Source: Candidatus Zhuqueibacterota bacterium
Lineage (GTDB): Bacteria > Zhuqueibacterota > Zhuqueibacteria > Zhuqueibacterales > Geothermadaptataceae
Direction: 5' to 3'
DNA length: 64,000 bases
Assembly: GCA_030950365.1 (NCBI GenBank)
Contig: JAUZRQ010000002.1
Span: 62,001-126,000, forward strand
Made by a program: the position numbers and the translations under genes. Positions 43,029 through 51,755 of this stretch are shown piece by piece; positions within the stretch are counted from its first letter, which is position 1, and every line of letters begins with the position of its first letter. The notes beneath the pieces were generated by a model. The model was not told the DNA's origin and searched no databases. It saw nothing but the letters and a program-made list of their open reading frames with translations.

Positions 43029-44246
43029 ATGCCGGTTTTTCAATATTTAGGTCGTACCGCAGATGGGGCGATTTCGAAGGGGGACCTTGTTGCCGAGGAG
43101 ATCGCGGATGCGTTTCGCTTATTAAAGAAGCGTGGCATTATCCCCATCAAAATTGAAAAAGCAAAAAGCAACGCCGAGCGGTCAGGCTACAATTTTTTTT
43201 CGTTTCAGCGGCGGCTGAAGCCCACCCAGGTGCAGTATTTCTGTGTGCAAATGGCCACCATGCTGAACGCCGGATTGCAGGTGACCCGGGCGCTCGCCAT
43301 CATTGCCGGGCAGAAACAAAATCCGCGCTTGCAGGCTATTGCGAAAAGCATGCAGAGGGATGTTGAGCATGGCAAGTCGTTGTATTTAGCGGCTACCACC
43401 TTCCGGCAGGACCTCGGCGATATGCTGGTAAATCTCATCGCTGCCGGTGAAGAAAGCGGCAACGTCGATACGATTTTCCTGCATTATGCACAGTACCTGG
43501 AAAAGCGCATCAAGTTGATGCGTGAGATCAAGGGGGCGATGATTTATCCGGCCATTTTGTTTTTTATCGGTATTGCGGTGATCTTATTGCTGGCCTTCTA
43601 TGTATTGCCGCGCTTCGCAGATATCCTGGATAACAACAAATTTGAAATGCCTGCCGTGACACGGATTATGCTGGCAGCCAGCGAGTTTTTGCGGCAGAAT
43701 ATCTTCGAAGTTGGCCTTGGCATCATGGTATTGCTGGTCGTTGCCGGATTCATTCTCCGGCAGCCGCGTGTGCAGTTTTTCGTCGACCGGTTGAAGTTCA
43801 AACTGCCCTTTGTGAAGTCTCTCACATCGTTGGCCGTCACGGCGCGGCTATCACGAAGCATGGCCATGATGTTGAAGAGCGGCCTGCCGTTTTTAAAAAA
43901 TCTAGAACACACCATTCCAATCATTGGCAATCGATATGCCGAACATTTGCTGGCAAACATGAAAAATGAACTGACCGCGGGGGTGGATGTTCACAGCACG
44001 TTTTTAAAAATTCACTTTCTGCCCGATCTGTTTCTCAGCCTCATCGAGGTAGGAGAGCGCAGCGGCAAGCTGGATCGTATGTTTGAGCAGGCCGCCGAGT
44101 ATTACGAATCCGAGCTGGAATCGAAATTGAAAAGGGCGGTGCAGCTATTCGAGCCGGGCATGCTGTTGATGATTTCACTATTCGTTGGTCTGATCGCATC
44201 TGCGCTGATTAGCACCATTATGAAAGCGGTGCAATCGTTTTATTGA
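43029..44246 (+). CDS. gspF: Type II secretion / type IV pilus inner-membrane platform protein (GspF/PilC)
   Basis: A 405-residue polytopic protein with two repeated GspF domains: the first around QVQYFCVQMATMLNAGLQVT, the second around RLSRSMAMMLKSGLPFLKNL. Both carry the conserved helical core (GEESGNVDTIF and GERSGKLDRMFEQAAEYYE). Membrane segments lie at about 170-195, 225-245 and near the C-terminus. In T2SS/T4P it is the platform on which the assembly ATPase acts. It is the first gene of the cluster. No GspE-type ATPase is encoded beside it. Confidence 0.92.
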   Translation: MPVFQYLGRTADGAISKGDLVAEEIADAFRLLKKRGIIPIKIEKAKSNAERSGYNFFSFQRRLKPTQVQYFCVQMATMLNAGLQVTRALAIIAGQKQNPRLQAIAKSMQRDVEHGKSLYLAATTFRQDLGDMLVNLIAAGEESGNVDTIFLHYAQYLEKRIKLMREIKGAMIYPAILFFIGIAVILLLAFYVLPRFADILDNNKFEMPAVTRIMLAASEFLRQNIFEVGLGIMVLLVVAGFILRQPRVQFFVDRLKFKLPFVKSLTSLAVTARLSRSMAMMLKSGLPFLKNLEHTIPIIGNRYAEHLLANMKNELTAGVDVHSTFLKIHFLPDLFLSLIEVGERSGKLDRMFEQAAEYYESELESKLKRAVQLFEPGMLLMISLFVGLIASALISTIMKAVQSFY

Positions 44247-44421
44247 AATTCGTGACGCAGCGGGCCCCCGATCCATTTAAAGCGCGGTTCGTCTATGCCA
44301 TTAAGGAGAATTTACAATAATTTTGTTTTTTCATAAATGATTTTTGTACGTCGATAACACGATAAAGCATTTGTGCTTTAAGGGATGTGATGGGAGTGCT
44401 TAAATTAAAAGGAGTATAATC

Positions 44422-44967
44422 ATGCTTAACCAAAATAAAAGCCAAAGGGGCTTTTCTCTCGCTGAGCTGCTGATCGTGGTTGCCATTATCGCGGTGCTGG
44501 CGTCCATCGTGGTCATGAACATGGGCGGATCGGATACTTCGGCGAGAGAAGCGAAACTGCGAGCCAATGTCAAGCTCCTTAGAGGAGCTTTGACAGCTTT
44601 TTATGCAGACCATGGATTCTATCCCTGTACTTCAATGGATGCCTATAATAAAAATGGCGATCAAACCAAATTTAAGCGGCAATTGACCTGGTACACAGAT
44701 GAACGGGGATATGTGTCACGCAAAAAATCCGGTCGATATCGATTTGGCCCGTATTTAAAAGAATTTCCCGAAAATCCATTTTATACGGATAAGTCAAAAG
44801 CCGACCAGGTAGTCATTGATCGTAAAAATGAACGGATTTTGGAAGATTTGGTTAAAGCGGTTCAGAATGCCAACGGAAATAATGGTTGGTACTACGAAGC
44901 CAAAAGCGGAAATATTGTGCCGAACCTCGGGGGGGCAACCTTCCCGGATAAGTATGTAGAGTTCTGA
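44422..44967 (+). CDS. gspG: Major pseudopilin (GspG/PilA-like)
   Basis: A 181-residue prepilin. A short basic leader ends QRG, cut before FSLAELLIVVAIIAVLASIV with Glu5 of the mature protein present, as the prepilin peptidase requires. The soluble domain includes the DPW-less loop ADHGFYPCTSMDAYNKNG and the GPYLKEFPENPF stretch resembling major pseudopilins. An AAAGGAG SD precedes the ATG. A 175-bp AT-rich gap separates it from the gspF-like gene, so it may have its own promoter. Confidence 0.85.
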   Translation: MLNQNKSQRGFSLAELLIVVAIIAVLASIVVMNMGGSDTSAREAKLRANVKLLRGALTAFYADHGFYPCTSMDAYNKNGDQTKFKRQLTWYTDERGYVSRKKSGRYRFGPYLKEFPENPFYTDKSKADQVVIDRKNERILEDLVKAVQNANGNNGWYYEAKSGNIVPNLGGATFPDKYVEF

Positions 44968-44992
44968 TAAAAAAACATCAAAAACCGTAATC

Positions 44993-45403
44993 ATGACGCG
45001 CCAATGGGGACAATCAGAATCAGCAGATTTATTGGGAAATGAAAAAGGCTTCACGCTGCTGGAAGTGCTGGTCAGCGTGAGTCTTCTCACCATTGGCGTT
45101 GTTAGCCTGCTATCGTTTTACAGCCAGTCTAGCCAGTTCCATGTTCGCCAGCACGAAAGGCTACTGGCCTTCCAACTGGCCATGGAGCGCATTGAGGCGA
45201 TACGCCAGGTCGTACTGGAAAAAGGGGGAGCAGCCGTATCGCCGACAGCATATCCTGATGACCAGGTACTGAATTCTACCCTGTTTCTTCGTAAAACCCG
45301 AATTCACAAAATCAGCGACCGACTACTGGAAGTCACCGTAACCGTGATCTATCCGAATGGGCGAGTGCAACTGACGACGCGACTTTTGCAATGGCAAAAC
45401 TGA
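44993..45403 (+). CDS. Minor pseudopilin (GspI/PilV-like)
   Basis: A 136-residue prepilin-like protein with the processing site NEKG/FTLLEVLVSVSLLTIG. The leader before it is long (18 residues), so a TTG start closer to GNEKG cannot be excluded. The mature part is short and beta-rich, as in GspI/PilV. It lies 25 bp after the major pseudopilin gene and overlaps the next pilin gene by 13 bp. Confidence 0.78.
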   Translation: MTRQWGQSESADLLGNEKGFTLLEVLVSVSLLTIGVVSLLSFYSQSSQFHVRQHERLLAFQLAMERIEAIRQVVLEKGGAAVSPTAYPDDQVLNSTLFLRKTRIHKISDRLLEVTVTVIYPNGRVQLTTRLLQWQN

Positions 45404-45888
45404 GCGCAAAACGGTGCGAAAGCGGGTTCAGCCTGGTGGAGCTGCTCATCGCCATCGGGCTGTCGTCGATGATTGCGGTGATGCTGTTCGCCGGATTTCG
45501 GAGCAGCATTCATCTCTGGCAAAAAATCGAAACCAAAGCCCGGATCGATTTTGACTGGATGCGGTTCAGCCAGGAGTTCGCGCACGATGTGCGACTCGGC
45601 CGGGAAATTATCCTCGCCTCGAAAAAGGCGCTGGTGCTGTGGCAGGGCAGTCAATATGTGAAATGGACCGTGGACAGCACAGCAGCCGGGTTGACCGTGA
45701 CCCGCATGACCTCACCGAATCAGAAAACCTTCCGCAAGCGGCCTGGCGATGTGATCATTAAAATGCCGCATGGCAATCCGCCATTGAGTTTGTCTTTCAA
45801 GGTGGCCGGTAGCAAAACCGTGGTGGCCACTCTGCGCAATGGCCATGAAACGTTCACGTTGCGAGAATCCTTCCGGCCCTATGATTGA
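45391..45888 (+). CDS. Minor pseudopilin (GspJ/PilW-like)
   Basis: A 165-residue prepilin with leader ending CESG, cut before FSLVELLIAIGLSSMIAVML. The soluble part (SIHLWQKIETKARIDFDWMR) is followed by beta strands, in the manner of GspJ. It overlaps the preceding and following genes, pointing to one tightly packed pilin operon. Confidence 0.76.
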   Translation: MAKLSAKRCESGFSLVELLIAIGLSSMIAVMLFAGFRSSIHLWQKIETKARIDFDWMRFSQEFAHDVRLGREIILASKKALVLWQGSQYVKWTVDSTAAGLTVTRMTSPNQKTFRKRPGDVIIKMPHGNPPLSLSFKVAGSKTVVATLRNGHETFTLRESFRPYD

Positions 45889-46894
45889 CCCGCGATTACA
45901 TAACGAGCAAGGCTGGCTTCTGGCCAGCACGCTGATTATGCTGACCACGCTGGCGACCATCGCCTTTGCCATGGGCATGTACGTGTACTACGAAATTTAC
46001 ACCGAAAGCCGCTACGAAGCCCGCGAGCGCGCCCGTTACATCGCCGAAGCCGGATTGGCCACCTATCTGCACGAGTATTGGATTAAAAATCCTGCTAAAA
46101 AGCGCACAAGCAATTCGATGGACGATTTTGCTGGCGGGAAATATACTATTGTGAAAGTGGCCGCGGATACCCTCCTTGTGATTGGTGAATTTGATAACCA
46201 GAAAACTGAAATTGTCGTGGCGGTGCTGCAAAGCGGAGCGGGTTGGGATTATGGGCTGATGGCCGGCGAAGAGATCGAAATGGAGCATGATGCTGAGGGA
46301 CAGATTATCGGCAATGTGCATGCCAACGATGAGGTGGAGCGGTCCAGCCGGTTGTTCGTACAGGGAAGCGTGACCGAAGGCAAGCCCGAAGTGCAACCGC
46401 CTGCAATCGATTGGGACTTCTTCAAACAACAGGCCCGGAAAACCGGACAATTCGTCAACGGCAAAAAAACCTTTGATGAACGCGGCAGCCCTTACAGCGG
46501 CGTCTGGTATGTGGCCGGAGAGGCGAAAATCAAAGATCACGTCGTGTTTTCCGGGGTGCTGGTTTCCGAGAAGAAAATCAAAATAGACGGCGACGAGATC
46601 ATTTTGCAGCCTGCGAAAACCGGGCAGCCGGTGCTGCTCTGTAAAGAAAAAGTGGAGCTAAAAGGCGATGAATTAACAATCAAAGGTTTCGTTTATGCAG
46701 GTAAGGAGCTGAAGTTCAAAGGCGACACCATCACCCTTGTCGGCTCCGCCTGTTCCAGAAAAAAGATCGAACTCAAAGGGGATGAGCTGAAGATCCGGTT
46801 CAACTCGGCTTATGTCAGCAATTTGCAGGGGGTGACGTTCTCCGGCCATGGCGGCGGCAAAGATATTAAAATTGTGCACTGGAAAGAAAATTGA
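45881..46894 (+). CDS. PilX/GspK-position pilus protein with repeated beta segments
   Basis: A 337-residue protein from the ATG at 45881 (MIDPRLHNEQGW), overlapping the GspJ-like stop by 8 bp. It has a prepilin-like hydrophobic N-terminus (EQGWLLASTLIMLTTLATIA) without the canonical Glu5, as in GspK/PilX minor pilins. Instead of the GspK helical domain the C-terminal half has repeated short strands (KGDELTIKGFVY, KGDTITLVGSAC, KGDELKIRFNSA) that look like a right-handed beta-helix, and ends in a Gly-rich strand. It probably caps or modifies the pseudopilus tip; this is inference from position. Confidence 0.68.
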   Translation: MIDPRLHNEQGWLLASTLIMLTTLATIAFAMGMYVYYEIYTESRYEARERARYIAEAGLATYLHEYWIKNPAKKRTSNSMDDFAGGKYTIVKVAADTLLVIGEFDNQKTEIVVAVLQSGAGWDYGLMAGEEIEMEHDAEGQIIGNVHANDEVERSSRLFVQGSVTEGKPEVQPPAIDWDFFKQQARKTGQFVNGKKTFDERGSPYSGVWYVAGEAKIKDHVVFSGVLVSEKKIKIDGDEIILQPAKTGQPVLLCKEKVELKGDELTIKGFVYAGKELKFKGDTITLVGSACSRKKIELKGDELKIRFNSAYVSNLQGVTFSGHGGGKDIKIVHWKEN

Positions 46895-47084
46895 GGCGCC
46901 CGGCCTGCCAGGATATGTGCCACTTCCATGCCATGACATAAAGCGCATTCTTGAACTTTTTGTAAGAATTCACGCTTGAACCGCATTTTTGACGATTTTT
47001 TAATGAAGACGAAGCGATGATAGCAGGCAGATTCGAAGAAGTTTATCACCTTTTTCAAAGATTGCAAAGGATTGCGCACATAGC

Positions 47085-48812
47085 ATGAGCCCGGATGATA
47101 TTTCGATAATCGAATCGATGGAGGAGAAATCTCCGAAGGCTGAAAAAGACCAACCAGACCGATGTGACGGTGAGCTGGACGTGGTGCAGTTGCCGCATTC
47201 GGAGGGCGACTCTGGCGGTGATACCGCACATTTGCCTGTGCGCAAAACCTCCGGCCCGATAGATGGCAAGCCCAAGCGGCTCACCCTGGCCATCGATTTT
47301 GGCAGCAACACCCTCAAAGCTGTGGTGTTGAAAAGCGGCAAGGCCACGGAAATTGTATGGTGGGGCATCTATGAAGCTGAATCGGAAACCGGTTCTCTAA
47401 GCGAAGCAGAGGTGGTGGCGGCTTTGCGGGGGTGGATGGAAGAGATCGGTGGGGTCGATCAGATTGTTCTTGGCACCAGTCAGGATCAAGTTTATGTACG
47501 CTTTTTTCAACTTCCAGTAGAAAACGAAAACGAATTTCGTCAGGCCGTTGAACTGGAAATACAAAGCGGGCCAGACTTTAAAACACTGACTGACCGTGTG
47601 GAAGTCATTCCCATTGCTCGAATAAACAATGAAGATATGAATGGCTGGATGGGGCTGGTATATATTGTCAGAGAAGAAAACCTTCTGAATCTGTATGAAC
47701 GGCTCAATTCCTTTCTGAATGCACGGATGTTCATTCGGCCTTCGGTGCTTGGACCAGCAACGATTTACCTCCCTTTGGCTGCCGGCAAAACTGTAGCGTT
47801 GGTGGATCTCGGGGCAAAATACACGCGTATTTCAATTCTTTCTCATGGCAAGCTGGCGCTGGTGCGGGAGGTGCCCACCGGCAGCGAAAGTTTGACTCGG
47901 GAGCTCATGAACTCGGAGTCGGATCGGGCGCATGCAGAGTTTCGCAAGAGAAAGGCGATTCTGACCTCAGTCGCCGATGAACTCGACCAGCACTCGCTGG
48001 CGATCAACGGACGGGAAGTTAGTGTGTGGAGCATTCAACAGTGGATCACCGACATCCGCAACACCCTGACGTATTTCGAGTTGCATCATCAGAAGAGCGT
48101 GGAGGATATTTTGCTGCTTGGCGGCGGCGCGCGCCTTTCGGCGCTCACCGAAATTCTCGAGCTCGAATTGGGTATGCGAATACAGTGCGCCAAATTGCCC
48201 GATAGGATCATTATGGCTTGCAAAAATGACCTCGACTGGTTTATGGAGCGGTATCCGCGGTTCGCAGTGGCCATCGGTCTGGCTCTACCACCTCAACCGA
48301 CCGCCGGGATTTGCAATCTGCCAGTGGCCAGGAAGGGGTTTAATTTGCCACTATCAATGTCCAAATCTCTGATGGTGCTGATCGCCGGCACCGTACTACT
48401 GGCGGCGGTGATCTGGCCAAGAATCTTGTTGCATCAGAGCGGAAGGGAGTTGCAAGAACGGCATCGATATGTGCAAGAGTTAAGCGCCCGCCTCGAAATG
48501 TTCGCCCCCAACTCGGATGAATTCTGGTCCGATGATGCCGATCTCGAAGCCCAAATGACCATTGATATTATCCGAATGTTGGATTGGTTTGCAGACAACT
48601 TGCCGGCGGATGCCTGGTTGAATAGCATTCAGATCTCCAATGTAGCAGAAGACAAGGTGCGCGTTAAAGGGCAGGCTCTGTCCATTGAGGATGTGCGTAT
48701 CTTGCTGCAGCGCATGCTGGCTGACGAAGATCGTCCGGGACGGTTGCTGGAATTCGAAGCTGAACTGGAAAAGCGGGGGTACCGATTTTCAGCAAAATTG
48801 CAATCCGAATAA
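47085..48812 (+). CDS. PilM-PilN fusion (GspL-like) pilus assembly protein
   Basis: A 575-residue protein. After a variable acidic N-terminus (about 60 residues) comes an actin-like PilM fold: LAIDFGSNTLKAVVLK (phosphate 1), ALVDLGAKYTRISIL (phosphate 2) and EDILLLGGGARLSAL (adenosine). One transmembrane helix (about 428-446, LMVLIAGTVLLAAVIWP) is followed by a PilN-like periplasmic ferredoxin-type domain. Separate PilM and PilN genes are usual; a fusion corresponds to GspL of T2SS. It recruits the ATPase to the inner membrane. A 190-bp gap separates it from the pilin genes. Confidence 0.83.
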   Translation: MSPDDISIIESMEEKSPKAEKDQPDRCDGELDVVQLPHSEGDSGGDTAHLPVRKTSGPIDGKPKRLTLAIDFGSNTLKAVVLKSGKATEIVWWGIYEAESETGSLSEAEVVAALRGWMEEIGGVDQIVLGTSQDQVYVRFFQLPVENENEFRQAVELEIQSGPDFKTLTDRVEVIPIARINNEDMNGWMGLVYIVREENLLNLYERLNSFLNARMFIRPSVLGPATIYLPLAAGKTVALVDLGAKYTRISILSHGKLALVREVPTGSESLTRELMNSESDRAHAEFRKRKAILTSVADELDQHSLAINGREVSVWSIQQWITDIRNTLTYFELHHQKSVEDILLLGGGARLSALTEILELELGMRIQCAKLPDRIIMACKNDLDWFMERYPRFAVAIGLALPPQPTAGICNLPVARKGFNLPLSMSKSLMVLIAGTVLLAAVIWPRILLHQSGRELQERHRYVQELSARLEMFAPNSDEFWSDDADLEAQMTIDIIRMLDWFADNLPADAWLNSIQISNVAEDKVRVKGQALSIEDVRILLQRMLADEDRPGRLLEFEAELEKRGYRFSAKLQSE

Positions 48813-48833
48813 TAGATGGCGATTGAGGTGATC

Positions 48834-49379
48834 ATGTTGCGATTCTGGCAACAGGCAAACGCAAACGAGAAGCGGCTTATCCTTCTAACGGCTATGCTGG
48901 TGCTGGTACTTTTGAGCTTCCTGGGCGTGTATCGTCCGCTTAAAATGTGGCAGGCGCGCAAGACGGAACTGGCTGAGCTTGAACGTCGCATCATGTCTAT
49001 GCAGCAACAACTCGAAACACTGGCGACCGATGACGAAACCGCCGAGGGGAAAACGGGGCAAACAAAGGTGGGCCGGTCCTCTTCTGATATGACGGTTTCG
49101 CAGAAAATGGCTTATCTGCTCACCACGCGCTGGCCTGGCCTACAAGTTCAGGAGCTGGAATACCGCAGTGCGGAAAGCAGCGATGATGAGCGCGAGCGGC
49201 TGCAAATACAGATTCGCGGATCCTACCCAACGCTGCGCTCGTATTTGACGTTTTTAAAAGAGCATGCAGGCGTTCGTTTTGAAAATGTGAAAATTCGTAA
49301 TGCCCCGGCGCTGGCAGGGAAGGCGATCGATCCTGGGCAAATGGTGATGGTACTAACGGTCGATCCGGGAGCGCAATGA
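48834..49379 (+). CDS. PilO/GspM-like assembly protein
   Basis: A 181-residue bitopic protein. A short cytoplasmic start (MLRFWQQANANEKR) leads to one helix (about 16-34), a coiled coil (WQARKTELAELERRIMSMQQ) and a C-terminal ferredoxin-like domain ending in beta strands. This is the GspM/PilO plan. The ATG at 48834 has GAGGTGA upstream and is preferred over 48816. It is overlapped by 4 bp by the next gene. Confidence 0.78.
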   Translation: MLRFWQQANANEKRLILLTAMLVLVLLSFLGVYRPLKMWQARKTELAELERRIMSMQQQLETLATDDETAEGKTGQTKVGRSSSDMTVSQKMAYLLTTRWPGLQVQELEYRSAESSDDERERLQIQIRGSYPTLRSYLTFLKEHAGVRFENVKIRNAPALAGKAIDPGQMVMVLTVDPGAQ

Positions 49380-49852
49380 AAGCAGTGATAAAAACCGGGT
49401 GGTGGATCGCGATACTGACGATTGCCATGACACAATGGCATTGCAAGCGGAGCGACGAAAACACACAAGATGACCTGCAAGAAGCGCTTGCAACCGTACG
49501 CAGCCTGGCTGAGGCCTCGACTTCTGAGCCGATGGTCACCATTACCAGTGCGGATTCGGTGCCGGCAGAGGTGCGCCGAAGATGGAAGCGCAATCCATTT
49601 TTACCTGTGAGCCGGAAAATAAAAAAGCCCGAGCCAGGAAAACCAGCCAAAAAGCCAGAACCAAGACAACCGCAGTTTCGGTTGCAAGGCATCATGTGGA
49701 GTAACGGCCAGGGCGCGGCGATCATCAACAACCGGATGGTGGTGGCAGGCAAACGTTATGACCATTTCGAAGTGCTGGAAATCAAGCCGGAATTCGTGCG
49801 GATTCGCGTGTTCCCCGATGAGCGAATCATCACGCTGAAATGGAGAGGATGA
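49376..49852 (+). CDS. PilP/GspC-like periplasmic protein
   Basis: A 158-residue exported protein. A hydrophobic N-terminus ends in TQWHC, a possible lipoprotein cysteine, as in PilP. The middle is disordered and Lys/Pro-rich (KKPEPGKPAKKPEPRQPQ). The C-terminal beta domain FRLQGIMWSNGQGAAIINNR is the HR/PilP fold that links the inner-membrane complex to the secretin. It overlaps the previous gene (ATGA) and precedes the secretin, which matches its expected contact. Confidence 0.78.
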   Translation: MKAVIKTGWWIAILTIAMTQWHCKRSDENTQDDLQEALATVRSLAEASTSEPMVTITSADSVPAEVRRRWKRNPFLPVSRKIKKPEPGKPAKKPEPRQPQFRLQGIMWSNGQGAAIINNRMVVAGKRYDHFEVLEIKPEFVRIRVFPDERIITLKWRG

Positions 49853-49877
49853 CATCAAAGGGGTGCAGGAAAGGCTT

Positions 49878-51290
49878 ATGAGCAGACAGATGATACGAAA
49901 GCCGCGCGTTGCTATGGGAATACAATGGCGTAGGCTAACCGACCGGATGCAAACGGTGCTGGTCGCGGCCCTGATGATGGGCACTCTGGCCTGCGCCGGC
50001 AGCTCGCAGAAGCTCATGGTGCCGGAAGAAGATCCCGCGCCGCTCGAGTGGTATGATTATGATGCGACGCCAGACGATCGCCACCACTTTGCCATCGTAA
50101 CCGAACCGGTACAGGCTTCCAAAATCACCTCCATGCCAGTCCCGTCCGATTCGATTCGCGTCAGTTTTCAATTTGAAGATGTAGTGCTCTGGCAGGCGGT
50201 GCGCACGGTGGCGCATGCATTTCAAAAAAACTTTGTGGCCAGTGACAGCCTCAATGCGCGGGTCAATCAATCGCTTTACAATGCAGACCTGCAGGAGGCG
50301 CTGACGTCGCTGTTGCAGCCGGCCGGTTATGTGTTTTGGCTCGAAAACGGCGTCATCCATATACGGCGCGCCGATGAAAACCTGACTCGCATCTATACCT
50401 TGCAGCATGGCCGCGCCGAGAATATTTGGCCCGCGTTCAAAAAGATTTTGGCCAGAGTATCAGGCTTTGCCGATTCGCTGCGCAACGTCATCATTCTTTC
50501 CGGTCCAGCTGCGGAAGTGCTGCAAACCGAGGCCATGCTGGCCCGCCTGGATGAACAGCGTCCCGATATTCTGATTCAGGCCGAGATCATTGAGCTCTCC
50601 GATGGATTGACGCGCAATTTGGGCGTGCAATGGCAGGGCACAGCCTCGTCGGGGAACTTTTCCGTCATCGGTGAGAGTTCGCAGTTTCAACAGCAGCTTA
50701 CCTCGATTCTGCAACTGGGCTATCTGAATAGCAACCAACTAACCACTTTGTTGGAGGCGGTGGACGAAAGCCGGGATGCGCGCCTGCTGTCGCGGCCACG
50801 CATCGTTGCCACCAGCGGTGAACTGGCCAGCATTTTGGCCGGCGAGCGTGTGCCTTACACCCGTGTGTCCGAAGAAACCGCATCCGGTGGCTTTTTGCAG
50901 CAAGTGGAATTTGTGGATGTGGGTATTAAACTGACCATTGTGGCGCATGCCATCGATGGCGGACGCCGGGTAGTGCTGGAAGTGCACCCTGAAGTTAGTG
51001 AGGTGCTGGATAAAGCCGTTCAGGGCGTACCACGCATCGCCACCCGCGAAGCACACACCAAAATTACCGTGGATGACGGCATGACCGCCGTGATCGGTGG
51101 GCTGACGCGTGAGCACAAGGCCATCGTCGAGACCGGCGTTCCGGTTTTGCGCAGTATCCCCGGGATCGGCTGGCTGTTCAAGCGGCGCAGTGTGGAAACC
51201 ACCCGAACCGAATTGCTGGTGCTCATCACTCCAAAAATTCTCACCCCGGAGCGTCGGGAAGAATTGCTGCTCGAGCGCAAAAAATTCTGA
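49878..51290 (+). CDS. Secretin (GspD/PilQ family)
   Basis: A 470-residue outer-membrane secretin, short for the family. The N-terminus includes a hydrophobic export signal ending TLACAGSS, possibly a lipoprotein site. Next comes an STN-like domain (VSFQFEDVVLWQAVRTVAHA) and one further N-domain, then the secretin core with RPDILIQAEIIELSDGLTRN, the gate region LLSRPRIVATSGELASILAG and the C-terminal GVPVLRSIPGIGWLFKRRS and TELLVLITPKIL. It forms the multimeric outer-membrane channel. The ATG at 49878 with GGAAAGG upstream was preferred over the GTG at 49863. It is the last gene of the cluster. Confidence 0.91.
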   Translation: MSRQMIRKPRVAMGIQWRRLTDRMQTVLVAALMMGTLACAGSSQKLMVPEEDPAPLEWYDYDATPDDRHHFAIVTEPVQASKITSMPVPSDSIRVSFQFEDVVLWQAVRTVAHAFQKNFVASDSLNARVNQSLYNADLQEALTSLLQPAGYVFWLENGVIHIRRADENLTRIYTLQHGRAENIWPAFKKILARVSGFADSLRNVIILSGPAAEVLQTEAMLARLDEQRPDILIQAEIIELSDGLTRNLGVQWQGTASSGNFSVIGESSQFQQQLTSILQLGYLNSNQLTTLLEAVDESRDARLLSRPRIVATSGELASILAGERVPYTRVSEETASGGFLQQVEFVDVGIKLTIVAHAIDGGRRVVLEVHPEVSEVLDKAVQGVPRIATREAHTKITVDDGMTAVIGGLTREHKAIVETGVPVLRSIPGIGWLFKRRSVETTRTELLVLITPKILTPERREELLLERKKF

Positions 51291-51380
51291 TCATCGCCGA
51301 ATGAGGCAGCGCCCTTCCCTGGCCAGCAGGCGCAACGGGAGATCGCGGTCCCGGCACGGGCTGCAGCATGCGGGTATTTT

Positions 51381-51556
51381 GAATGGATTCCGGCTCGGCT
51401 CAAGCTGAAGCTTGCGGCTACTTTGGATGGATTTTGGTTCAGCGCAAGCTGAAGCTTGCGGCTACCTTTGGATGGATTTTGGTTCAGCGCAGGCTGAAGC
51501 CTGCGGCTACCCTTGGATGGATTTTGGTTCAGCGCAGGCTGAAGCCTGCGGCAACC
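51381..51556. repeat. Four-unit tandem array of 45-bp hairpin repeats
   Basis: Four head-to-tail units with a 44-45 bp period. The linker is TGGATGGATTTTGGTTCAGC-like, ending each time in a small palindrome then GCGGCTAC. The palindrome is GCAAGCTGAAGCTTGC in unit 2 (CAAGCTGAAGCTTG in unit 1) and GCAGGCTGAAGCCTGC in units 3 and 4, so the stems change on both sides and keep pairing. Both strands read as 15-residue repeats in one frame because 45 is a multiple of three, but there is no start signal. The remaining gap sequence (51291-51755) shows nothing else. Confidence 0.75.
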
Positions 51557-51755
51557 GGTTTGGGTGAATTCCATTTCACTTGCATTGGCTTTGGGGAGGA
51601 GGGGGCGCCATTTCCATTGAAACCTTGCAACTCCGCCCGGATTTTGTTATGTTGTAGGATGATTGCAGAGCCGTGCAGGTGGCCTGGCCATGGTGGGCCG
51701 CCTGCGCCATCCTCTTTTTCCATAACCGTTTTCAGGATGAAACAGACGGGGCTAC

